Source: Burkholderiales bacterium
GTDB taxonomy: Bacteria; Pseudomonadota; Gammaproteobacteria; Burkholderiales; Burkholderiaceae_C
Assembly: GCA_025358485.1 (NCBI GenBank)
Contig: JANYJJ010000044.1
Coordinates: forward strand, 1-44,482
DNA length: 44,482 nt
Direction of reading: 5' to 3'
Shown here: positions 18,758 to 26,277 of the stretch, in pieces
Layout: every line of letters begins with the position of its first letter
Numbering within the stretch: the first letter of the stretch is position 1
Made by a program: the position numbers and the translations under genes
The notes under the pieces: generated by a model
The model's database searches: none
What the model was told of the DNA's origin: nothing
What the model saw: only the letters and a program-made list of their open reading frames with translations

Positions 18758-19398
18758 TGCTTGAGCTGACCGGCATCCATTTGGCAAGCCCTGAGCGCAG
18801 CTTGTTGAACCACTTCAACGCGAAAGTGGCCACCGGCCAAGTGTTGGCTGTGATGGGCGAAAGCGGCTGTGGCAAGTCATCGCTGCTGGCTTACGTCGCG
18901 GGCACTTTGACGGCTGCGATCCGCGCCGGCGGACAGGTGCGATTGCAAGGCCGCGAGGTTCAATACTTGCCCACCATGCAACGGCGTATAGGCATTTTGT
19001 TTCAAGACGATTTGCTGTTCCCGCACATGACGGTTCGGGACAACTTGCTGTTTGCGTTGTCTGCCGATGGCACGCGCGCTCAGCGTGTCGCGCAAACCGA
19101 GGCGGCATTGAGCAGCGCTGATTTGGCGGGCTTGGGTGATCGTTGGCCGGCCAGTTTGTCGGGCGGCCAAAGGGCGCGTGTGTCGGTGTTGCGCGCGCTG
19201 TTGGCGCAGCCTCAAGCATTGTTATTGGACGAGCCTTTTTCTCGCTTAGACGCCGCCTTGCGCGAACGCTTTCGCAGCTTCGTGTTCGAGCGTTTGCGCA
19301 CCCTGAACATCCCGGCTGTGCTGGTCACCCACGACGCGCAAGACGTGCCTTCTGGTGCGCAGTTGGTGCATTGGCCGACACAGGCAAACCATGCTTGA
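18757..19398 (+). CDS. ynjD: ABC transporter ATP-binding protein, YnjD family
   Basis: The 213-residue ATPase for the YnjBC transporter has Walker A GESGCGKSS (about residues 30-38), signature LSGGQRARVSVLRALL, Walker B ALLLDEPFSRLD and the switch histidine in VLVTHDAQDV. The ATG at 18757 overlaps the ynjC stop (TGATG). The end overlaps the next gene by 8 bases. All catalytic motifs are intact, so the transporter is likely functional. Confidence 0.93.
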   Translation: MLELTGIHLASPERSLLNHFNAKVATGQVLAVMGESGCGKSSLLAYVAGTLTAAIRAGGQVRLQGREVQYLPTMQRRIGILFQDDLLFPHMTVRDNLLFALSADGTRAQRVAQTEAALSSADLAGLGDRWPASLSGGQRARVSVLRALLAQPQALLLDEPFSRLDAALRERFRSFVFERLRTLNIPAVLVTHDAQDVPSGAQLVHWPTQANHA

Positions 19399-19999
19399 CC
19401 GCATCGCCCTGCCATTGCTTCGCCCCGCCTTGAGCGTGGCGGCACGCGCGCTGAACCGCAGGGGCGTGCACGCCGATCACGTCACGGTCTTCGGCTTTGT
19501 GATCGGCATGTTGGCTGCATGGGCCATCGCGCTCAACCACTTTTCACTCGGCTTGGCTCTGCTGCTGATCAGCCGCCTGTTCGACGGCATAGACGGCACC
19601 TTGGCCCGACTCACCGCGCCCACCGCCCGAGGCGGCTTCCTCGACATCACGCTCGATTTTTTGTTTTACGCCAGCATTCCCTTGGCGTTTGCCATCGCGC
19701 AGCCAACGACCAACGCCTTGCCCGCTGCTGTGCTGTTGGCCGCCTTCATCGGCACGGCCAGCACCTTCTTGGCGTTTGCCACCCTGGCCGCGCAGCGGGG
19801 CATGAAAAGCGCCGCGTTTCCCGACAAAGGGTTCTACTATTTGGGCGGCCTGACCGAAGCCACCGAGACTTTGATTTGCTTCGCTTTGATGTGCTTGTGG
19901 CCAGCACAATTTGCGGTGTTTGCCTACAGCTTCGCGGCGCTGTGCGGCTTGACAATCGCCACGCGCTTGTGGGCTGGGTGGCGGGCGTTTTCCGACTGA
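19391..19999 (+). CDS. ynjF: CDP-alcohol phosphatidyltransferase family protein, YnjF-like
   Basis: The 202-residue membrane enzyme carries a complete CDP-alcohol phosphotransferase motif D-x2-D-G-x2-A-R-x8-G-x3-D-x3-D at about residues 60-82 (DGIDGTLAR followed by GGFLDITLD). Family members move a phosphatidyl or similar group from a CDP-linked donor to an alcohol. The ATG at 19391 lies inside the ynjD end, so the two are translationally coupled. E. coli has the same association of ynjBCD with ynjF. The alcohol acceptor is unknown. About six hydrophobic segments are visible. Confidence 0.91.
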   Translation: MLDRIALPLLRPALSVAARALNRRGVHADHVTVFGFVIGMLAAWAIALNHFSLGLALLLISRLFDGIDGTLARLTAPTARGGFLDITLDFLFYASIPLAFAIAQPTTNALPAAVLLAAFIGTASTFLAFATLAAQRGMKSAAFPDKGFYYLGGLTEATETLICFALMCLWPAQFAVFAYSFAALCGLTIATRLWAGWRAFSD

Positions 20000-20032
20000 T
20001 GTTTCTTACGATGCACAGCAACCCTCCCGTTC

Positions 20033-20119
20033 GGGCTGAGGTATCTTTTCCGGTCATCCTGAGGTGTCGAAGGAAGCTCCGTACTGGTTCCCTTCGTCAC
20101 CTTAGGGCGACCGGGGTAT
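20033..20119. terminator. Imperfect long inverted repeat (REP-like), possible terminator after the ynj genes
   Basis: The arms 20051-20074 and 20090-20113 pair with 19 of 24 positions matching around a loop of about 15 nt. They contain CCTGAGGTGTCGAAGG and CCTTCGTCACCTTAGGG. A third unit, CCGTTCGGGCTGAGGTATC, lies just upstream at 20033. TATTTT follows the right arm, so it could end transcription, although the next gene may also be read through. The units belong to the same family as those near 28930 and 44455. Confidence 0.55.
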
Positions 20120-20150
20120 TTTGACCGTCTCGCGTGACCCAGAGGCATCC

Positions 20151-22304
20151 ATGTCCCGCAAACAAATCTTGATCCTCATCGCCTTATTGGCCCTCGTCGC
20201 AGCCTTCTTCGCTTTCGATTTAGGCCACTACCTCAGCCTGAGTTACATCAAACAGCGCCAGTCCGACTTCGCCGCGCTGTACGCGCACAGGCCGCTGTTT
20301 GTGATCGGTACGTTCTTTGCCGCCTACGTTGCAGTCACGGCCTTGTCACTGCCCGGCGCCGCCGTCATGACCTTGGCGGGTGGCGCGATATTTGGTGTGC
20401 TGATGGGCACGCTGGTGGTGTCGTTTGCTTCGAGCATCGGTGCCACCTTGGCATTTTTGGTGTCGCGTTATGTGCTGCGTGACAGCATCCAATCCAAGTT
20501 TGGCAACAAGCTCGGTGAAATCAACAAGGGCATAGAAAAAGACGGCGCGTTTTATTTGTTCACCATGCGCTTGGTGCCGCTGATTCCGTTTTTCGTCATC
20601 AATTTGGTGATGGGTTTGACGCGCATCAAAACCGGTGTGTTCTACACCGTCAGTCAAATCGGCATGCTGGCAGGCACCGTGGTGTTTGTGAATGCGGGCA
20701 CGCAACTCGCGCGCATCGATTCACTGCGCGGCATTTTGTCGCCGGGTTTGATTGCGTCTTTCGTGTTGTTGGGCGTGTTCCCGCTCATCGCCAAGAAGAT
20801 CGTTGAAGTTGTGCGAGCGCGCAAGGTTTACGCCAAATGGGCGCACCTGAAACCCAGAAAATTCGACCGCAACATGGTGGTGATTGGCGCAGGCGCGGCG
20901 GGCTTGGTCACCAGCTACATCGCGGCGGTGGTCAAAGCCAAAGTCACTTTGGTCGAGACCCACAAAATGGGCGGCGACTGTTTGAACTACGGCTGCGTGC
21001 CCAGCAAAGCGCTCATCAAATCGGCCACGTTGGTCAGCCAAATCAAACACGCCGGCCGATACGGCATTGCGCAGGCCGAAGCCAAATTCAACTTCGCCGA
21101 CGTGATGGACCGCATTGCCCGCGTGGTGCGCGACATCGAGCCGCATGACAGCGTTGAGCGCTACACCGGCTTGGGTGTTGATGTGGTGAAAGGTTACGCA
21201 AAAATCGTCAACCCTTGGACGGTTGAAATCGACGAAGGCAACGGCAAGAAACAAACCCTCACCACCCGCAGCATCGTCATCGCCACCGGTGCCATGCCCT
21301 TTGTGCCGCCGCTGCCCGGCTTGGACGCCGTGGGCTACTTGACCAGCGACACGCTGTGGGGCCTGCGTGATTTGCCGGCGCGTTTGCTGGTTTTGGGCGG
21401 TGGGCCCATAGGCTGTGAATTGGCTCAGAGTTTTGCGCGCTTGGGCTCGCAAGTGGTGCAAATTGAGATGGCTGAGCGCATCATGTTGCGTGAGGATGTG
21501 GAGGTGTCGGCGCTCGCCAAAAAGTCATTAGAGGCCGACGGCGTGCAGGTGCTGGTGAAGCACAAGGCGCTGCGGTTTGAGAAAGAGCCCAGCGGCGAAA
21601 AAGTCATCGTCGTCGAAACAGCAGGCTTAGAAAAACGCATTCCCTTCGACCAACTGCTGTGCGCGGTGGGCCGCGTGGCGCGCCTCAAAGGCTTTGGCCT
21701 GGAAGAGCTGGGCATCCCGGTGGGCCGCACCGTCAACACCAACGAGTATTTAGAAACCAACTTCCCCAACATCTTGGCCGCAGGTGATGTGGCCGGGCCT
21801 TACCAGCTCACCCACGTGGCGGCACACCAAGCTTGGTATGCGGCCGTCAACGGCTTGTTCGGCACCTTTAAAAAATTCAAGGCCGATTATTCGGTGATTC
21901 CGTGGGCCACGTTCATCGCGCCCGAAGTCGCGCGTGTGGGCTTGAACGAACAAGAAGCCAAGGAAAAAAACATCGCGTTTGAAGTGACGCGCTACAAGCT
22001 GGACGACCTCGACCGCGCCATCGCCGACAGCGCCACCGAAGGTTTTGTGAAGGTGCTCACCGTGCCAGGCAAAGACAAAATTTTGGGTGTGACCATCGTC
22101 GGCGAACACGCGGGCGACTTGCTGGCCGAATACGTGTTGGCCATGAAGCACGGCTTGGGCTTGAACAAAATCCTCGGCACCATCCACACCTACCCGACCA
22201 TGAGCGAGGCCAACAAATACGCGGCCGGTGAGTGGAAGCGGGCGCATCAACCCACGCAGATGTTGGCATGGGTGGAAAAGTTTCAAACATGGCGTCGCGG
22301 CTGA
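20151..22304 (+). CDS. TVP38/TMEM64 membrane domain fused to an FAD-dependent dithiol-disulfide oxidoreductase
   Basis: The 717-residue fusion starts at the ATG at 20151, with AGAGG upstream. Residues 1-225 are a VTT/DedA-like TVP38/TMEM64 domain with several helices and the characteristic SLPGAAVMTLAGGAIFG and FTMRLVPLIPFFVINLVMG blocks. Residues about 238-717 are a pyridine nucleotide-disulfide oxidoreductase of the mercuric or dihydrolipoamide reductase class. This half has an FAD motif VVIGAGAAG (about 243-251), redox-active C277-L-N-Y-G-C282, an NAD(P) motif VLGGGPIGCELAQS and the C-terminal interface motif HTYPTMSEA. It lacks the extra cysteine pair of MerA. The membrane half suggests lipid- or quinone-linked redox work at the inner membrane; the substrate is unknown. 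It lies 151 bp after ynjF on the same strand. Confidence 0.92.
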   Translation: MSRKQILILIALLALVAAFFAFDLGHYLSLSYIKQRQSDFAALYAHRPLFVIGTFFAAYVAVTALSLPGAAVMTLAGGAIFGVLMGTLVVSFASSIGATLAFLVSRYVLRDSIQSKFGNKLGEINKGIEKDGAFYLFTMRLVPLIPFFVINLVMGLTRIKTGVFYTVSQIGMLAGTVVFVNAGTQLARIDSLRGILSPGLIASFVLLGVFPLIAKKIVEVVRARKVYAKWAHLKPRKFDRNMVVIGAGAAGLVTSYIAAVVKAKVTLVETHKMGGDCLNYGCVPSKALIKSATLVSQIKHAGRYGIAQAEAKFNFADVMDRIARVVRDIEPHDSVERYTGLGVDVVKGYAKIVNPWTVEIDEGNGKKQTLTTRSIVIATGAMPFVPPLPGLDAVGYLTSDTLWGLRDLPARLLVLGGGPIGCELAQSFARLGSQVVQIEMAERIMLREDVEVSALAKKSLEADGVQVLVKHKALRFEKEPSGEKVIVVETAGLEKRIPFDQLLCAVGRVARLKGFGLEELGIPVGRTVNTNEYLETNFPNILAAGDVAGPYQLTHVAAHQAWYAAVNGLFGTFKKFKADYSVIPWATFIAPEVARVGLNEQEAKEKNIAFEVTRYKLDDLDRAIADSATEGFVKVLTVPGKDKILGVTIVGEHAGDLLAEYVLAMKHGLGLNKILGTIHTYPTMSEANKYAAGEWKRAHQPTQMLAWVEKFQTWRRG

Positions 22305-22341
22305 TGCGCGGCTGCAATAGAACGCAACAAGCGCATTGAAA

Positions 22342-23088
22342 ATGAAATCTGCTCGGCAGGCCGTCGTCAAAACTGCACTGTGGTTGTGCAGCATGCTGCT
22401 TGCGCTGTTGAGCGCGCCGTGTGCCTACGCAGCCGGTAATCAATTGCAACCCTATGCGGCGGCAGGCAGCGCACCCGCAGCGCCCTGGCACGTGGTCGGT
22501 TTGCCTCAACAGACAAAACCATTCACTCGGTTTTCGGTGGTCGACATTGACGGCAAACGTGCTTTGCGCGCCGAGGCGGTTGAGTCGTATGGCAACTTGG
22601 TGCATGCGCTGAACCTGGAAAGAACAGCCGCGAAGTTGTCGTGGCGCTGGCGCGTGGAGCTGTTGAACACGGCTGTGAATTTGCGCGTGAAAGAGGGCGA
22701 TGACAGCGCGTTGAAGGTGTGTGCCCTGTGGGATTTGCCGCTGGAAAACGTGCCGTTTGTCGAGCGTCAAATCTTGCGTGTGGCCCGCTCCAGAACTGCC
22801 GAGCCTTTGCCCGCCGCCACCGTTTGCTACGTGTGGGACGCCAAGCTTGCTGAGGGCACAGAGTTAGACAGCCCCTTCACGCACCGCCTGCGCTACGTGG
22901 TTTTGCGCAGCGGCGACAAACCCAATGGGTGGTTCAGCGAAAAGCGCGATATTGGTGCCGACTTCCTGAAGTTTTTCGGCAACGAGAGCGCAACGCTGCC
23001 GCCGTTGATCGGCATTGCTGTGGGCGCTGATGCGGACAACACGCACGGCCGCAGTGTTGCTTATGTGGCGGATTTGCTGTTGGAATAA
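22342..23088 (+). CDS. DUF3047 domain protein with signal peptide
   Basis: The 248-residue protein has a signal peptide (hydrophobic residues 12-28, cut near AYA-A) followed by a DUF3047-type domain. This contains FSVVDIDGKRALRAEA, LSWRWRVE, the D-D-S-A-L-K-V segment and RSVAYVADLLLE at the end. I start at ATG 22342; a TTG six bases upstream is also possible. It is predicted periplasmic. The function of the family is unknown. It lies between two flavin oxidoreductase genes in an apparent run of co-directional genes starting at ynjB, which suggests a shared pathway. Confidence 0.85.
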   Translation: MKSARQAVVKTALWLCSMLLALLSAPCAYAAGNQLQPYAAAGSAPAAPWHVVGLPQQTKPFTRFSVVDIDGKRALRAEAVESYGNLVHALNLERTAAKLSWRWRVELLNTAVNLRVKEGDDSALKVCALWDLPLENVPFVERQILRVARSRTAEPLPAATVCYVWDAKLAEGTELDSPFTHRLRYVVLRSGDKPNGWFSEKRDIGADFLKFFGNESATLPPLIGIAVGADADNTHGRSVAYVADLLLE

Positions 23089-23151
23089 ACCGGGCTTTTA
23101 CCTCGTCATACTTGCAACCCGACCACAGCGGTTTGCCTTTCTTTCGCATTC

Positions 23152-24258
23152 ATGAAGCATCTTGTTTTACTCGGGGCAGGCCACGCCCACCTGCACGTTT
23201 TGAAAGCCCTGGGCGCGCAATCCATGGCCAGCGCACACGTCAGCTTGGTGTCGCCTTTTCCGCGCCAAATGTACTCAGGCATGGTGCCTGGCTTGGTGGC
23301 GGGCCACTACGGCTTGGACGAGGTCTCCGTCGCCTTGGCACCGTTGGCCGCGGCCGCCAAAGTTGAATTTTTAGATACGTCTGCCACCGCTGTCGATGCC
23401 GTTGCAAAAACCGTGGATCTGCTGAGTGGCGAGACCTTGGCCTATGACGTGCTGAGCCTTGACACCGGCCCGGTGATGAGCCGCGATGCCATTCCAGGGG
23501 CTCGACAACACGCGCTTTTTGTGCGGCCCATCGAGCATTTCAATCGACTGTGGACTGCGCTGTTCGAGCTGGCGCAAACGCGCGCTTTGGACGTGGTGGT
23601 GGTGGGCGGCGGTGCAGCTGGAGTCGAGCTGGTCATGGCCTTGCAGCACCGTCTGTGTGCCGTGGCAAAAACCGGCGCGCGTCTGAGCTTGGTCACAGGC
23701 GGCACCGCGCCCATGGCGTCGCACTCGATCAAAGTGCAGTTGCGTGTCAAGCAGGCCCTCAAGCGCAGACAAATCACCGTTTTTGAAGACAGCTGTTTGG
23801 AAGTGCGCGAAGGCGCTTTGCTGCTGGGCAGCGGGGCCCGTTTGGCCTGCGACGCGCCCGTCATGGCCTTGGGCAGCAGTGCGCCCACGTGGCTGGCGCA
23901 AAGCGGTTTGGCTTTGAGTGAAGACGGCTTCATCGCCACAACAGCGACGCTGCAGTCCACCTCACATCCCGACGTGTTTGCCGCAGGCGACGTGGCCAGC
24001 CGCAGCGACGTGTCGCGACCCAGAAGCGGTGTTTACGCGGTACGCGCCGGGCCGCCGTTGGAAGCCAACTTGCGCCTGCACATTGGTGGCGGCGCGCTGC
24101 TGCCGTACCAGCCTCAGGCGCGCTCGCTCAACCTGCTGGCCTGCGGCGACCACAGCGCCATCGCGTCTTGGGGCGAGTGGGCTGTCCAGGGCGGCTGGGT
24201 GTGGCGCTGGAAGGACAAGATTGACCGGGAATTTGTGGGGCGGTATCGGATGGGGTAG
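23152..24258 (+). CDS. FAD-dependent pyridine nucleotide oxidoreductase, SelD-associated type
   Basis: The 368-residue flavoprotein has an N-terminal dinucleotide motif LVLLGAGHAHLHVL, a second VVVGGGAAGVELVMAL at about 146-161 and the flavin-binding DVFAAGDVAS near 275. The segment FPRQMYSGMVPGLVAGHYGLDEV is typical of the NADH-dehydrogenase-like domain that in many bacteria is fused to the N-terminus of selenide, water dikinase (SelD). Here the protein stops without a SelD half. No redox-active CxxxxC pair is present. It is the last gene of the ynj-type run. The substrate is unknown; a quinone or a selenium/sulfur compound would fit the family. Confidence 0.86.
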   Translation: MKHLVLLGAGHAHLHVLKALGAQSMASAHVSLVSPFPRQMYSGMVPGLVAGHYGLDEVSVALAPLAAAAKVEFLDTSATAVDAVAKTVDLLSGETLAYDVLSLDTGPVMSRDAIPGARQHALFVRPIEHFNRLWTALFELAQTRALDVVVVGGGAAGVELVMALQHRLCAVAKTGARLSLVTGGTAPMASHSIKVQLRVKQALKRRQITVFEDSCLEVREGALLLGSGARLACDAPVMALGSSAPTWLAQSGLALSEDGFIATTATLQSTSHPDVFAAGDVASRSDVSRPRSGVYAVRAGPPLEANLRLHIGGGALLPYQPQARSLNLLACGDHSAIASWGEWAVQGGWVWRWKDKIDREFVGRYRMG

Positions 24259-24275
24259 CCCGGCAGGTTCCGGGC
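24258..24275. other. Short perfect hairpin at the end of the flavoprotein gene
   Basis: GCCCGG (24258-24263) and CCGGGC (24270-24275) form a 6-bp stem with a 6-nt loop overlapping the stop codon. No T-run follows. It lies between convergent genes and might attenuate read-through. The remaining 138 bases to the next gene show nothing clear. Confidence 0.35.
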
Positions 24276-24413
24276 GGGTGGGGCCGGGTTGCAGCGCGTG
24301 ATCTACGCAACTTCCCGCCGCCCGTTCCGGTCGAAGCCGTGTTCACGTCTGAGTCGCATCACCCAGCAGCGAAACGTCCCGACCAAAACGCCGCAAGTTC
24401 GCGCGAGTCATGA

Positions 24414-26123
24414 CTAGACAAACCTGGACGCGTCCTGCGTTGCGTTCTCGAGGTCTCGCACGCTGGCCTGGCCGTCCACCACGGACCACTCACTGGTCTC
24501 TACTTTGCGGAAGGTGTCTGGTCGCGTCAACATCAAGGAAGCGGCTTTCTGCACGTCTGCGGGAACAGCTTTGTCGATGTTCATGGCCAGCCTGTACAGC
24601 TTGTTGGGGTCCATCAGCTTCACACCGTTGGTTCGCGCGTAGGCGGCCAGTGCGCCCGCTGCGCTTCTCAAGTCTTCGGCAAGGGTCAACCGCGTTTCAG
24701 CAGCCCGCGAATCGGTGGAAGGCGTCGCTTGTTGTCCTGTCTGCGCAACTGACTTCGTGTCGCTTGAAGACGAGTCCAACTGAATTTTTCCCATCGCCAT
24801 GTTTTCGAAATTGCCGAGGCCGGAAATCCCGTCAACACCACGCACGTCGTCCGTTTCTATCTTGCGGTAAACGTCGGGGTTCTTCAACATGAACGCAGCC
24901 GCATCGCGAACGTCTTGCGATGCCCGGGTGTTGGTGTTGTTGGCGATGGCGTACAGCTGATTCACATCCACCTTGCTCATGCCATCGCTGCGCATGTAGG
25001 CAGCCAAAGTGCCAGACGCGTTTTTGGCTTCATCAGTCAGGCTGGGCTTCGCGGTGGCAGCTGCTGTGGCGGCTGCCGTGGCGGCCGTCGTGGCGGCCGT
25101 CGTGGTAGTTGTCGCAGTCGCTGTGGTGGCGGTCGGGGTGGTTGTCGTAGTGGTCGTAGTAGTGGCGGTCGTGCCGGTCGTGGCTGGCGCAGTCGCTGTG
25201 CCAGCTGCCGTGGTCGTGACCGCAGATGTGTTGAATGGCACCAACCCTTGGGCTGCTTTGTCGAAGTTGGAGCGAGCCGAAATTCCGTCGGCACCCGCCA
25301 CATCGTTGGTCTCTATGGATTTGTAAACATCCGAGTTTTTCACCATGAAATCGGCAGCTTTTTGAACGTCTACCGGCACCTTGCCCGTGCCGTTGTTGGC
25401 AATTGCATACAACTTGTTGACGTCAACCACATCGATGCCGTTTGAGTTCATGTAGGCACCGAGCACGCCTGAAGCACTCTTGGCCTGTGCGGCGGTGTTG
25501 GCGTCAAGCGGCTTGCTTACCGTTGTGGTGGACGTGCTTTCGGTGGTCACAGTCCCAACATTGGACGCGGCCGTCGTACCGGTCTTTGAATCCGTCGTTG
25601 ATGTCGGTACAGCAGCCGTGCTTGTCGCAACGGTCTTCCCGTTCGACGAGCTCACGACGCCAGGAAAGGCTTGCTTGAAGGCAGCAATCGCCTCCTGAGC
25701 TTTCTGTCGGATCCCATCTCGACCGGTGCTGATGCGCCCAAAAAAGGACTGAGTGAACTCTGGCATTGCATCGGCATCGGCAAGTCGCACCTGCAGCTTT
25801 TCGTAGGTTGAGCGCACCTCAGGCGGAACCCCGGTGCCGGCCGAATCACCGCTGAGGGCCGGAAAACTCTGCTTCAGGTTGTCGATAACCTGCTTTGCGT
25901 TCTTTATTTCAGCATCGCGCCCGCTACTCAGTTGAAACATACCAACGCCAATGGTCTCCGGCATGGCGAAAGCATTCGCCAGCCGCACCTGCGCCGCGAC
26001 GAATTTCTGCTGCACTGCGGCCGGGGCTGTCTCGGCAGCCGGGGTGAGATTTCCACCGCCCGTCAAAAGATTGGCGACGGAGGCAGGCACAGGGACATTA
26101 AAGGGTATCGAGGTTATAGCCAT
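24414..26123 (-). CDS. Unidentified modular repeat protein, resembling secreted translocon/harpin-like proteins
   Basis: The 569-residue protein is not one I can assign. The start ATG at 26123 has a clear AAAGGA site. Residues 35-155 contain two copies of a module of about 60 residues with the pattern RLAxAxAMPE...SxGRDxxI..A...I...KQxFP. Three copies of a second module of about 75 residues follow, at roughly 213-297, 363-447 and 478-563. Its pattern is A.GxLxAYxxxxG...D.NKLYxxAxN...V..AAxxMxxxxDxxxxxET....V-D-G. The copies are separated by Thr/Ala-rich linkers; the one at about 300-360 is almost only Thr and Ala. There is no signal peptide, no membrane helix and no cysteine. The DVxGxDGIS loop recalls the D-G-x-I-S loops of NolX/HrpF/HrpK type III translocators; this is a weak, visual comparison. 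Confidence 0.75.
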   Translation of the reverse strand: MAITSIPFNVPVPASVANLLTGGGNLTPAAETAPAAVQQKFVAAQVRLANAFAMPETIGVGMFQLSSGRDAEIKNAKQVIDNLKQSFPALSGDSAGTGVPPEVRSTYEKLQVRLADADAMPEFTQSFFGRISTGRDGIRQKAQEAIAAFKQAFPGVVSSSNGKTVATSTAAVPTSTTDSKTGTTAASNVGTVTTESTSTTTVSKPLDANTAAQAKSASGVLGAYMNSNGIDVVDVNKLYAIANNGTGKVPVDVQKAADFMVKNSDVYKSIETNDVAGADGISARSNFDKAAQGLVPFNTSAVTTTAAGTATAPATTGTTATTTTTTTTTPTATTATATTTTTAATTAATAAATAAATAKPSLTDEAKNASGTLAAYMRSDGMSKVDVNQLYAIANNTNTRASQDVRDAAAFMLKNPDVYRKIETDDVRGVDGISGLGNFENMAMGKIQLDSSSSDTKSVAQTGQQATPSTDSRAAETRLTLAEDLRSAAGALAAYARTNGVKLMDPNKLYRLAMNIDKAVPADVQKAASLMLTRPDTFRKVETSEWSVVDGQASVRDLENATQDASRFV

Positions 26124-26277
26124 GGTCGGGTGTCCTTTCGGTTGCGGAACGTCATGTGTTGGCCCTTCTTCAGATGGACTGGAGCCGAGACGAGCCGTAG
26201 TGAAACGTCAATGTCTTTGCGCGTTCTCTACGGCGCTTTAGTCAGGGCCTGTTCACGCTTCGAGGCCCTGGACTGGA

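Noticed and set aside
24915-25445. Gly/Arg/Ser-rich plus-strand frame opposite the modular repeat protein
   Set aside because: It is the antisense image of the Thr/Ala-coding repeats; the minus-strand frame has a ribosome site and clear repeating modules.
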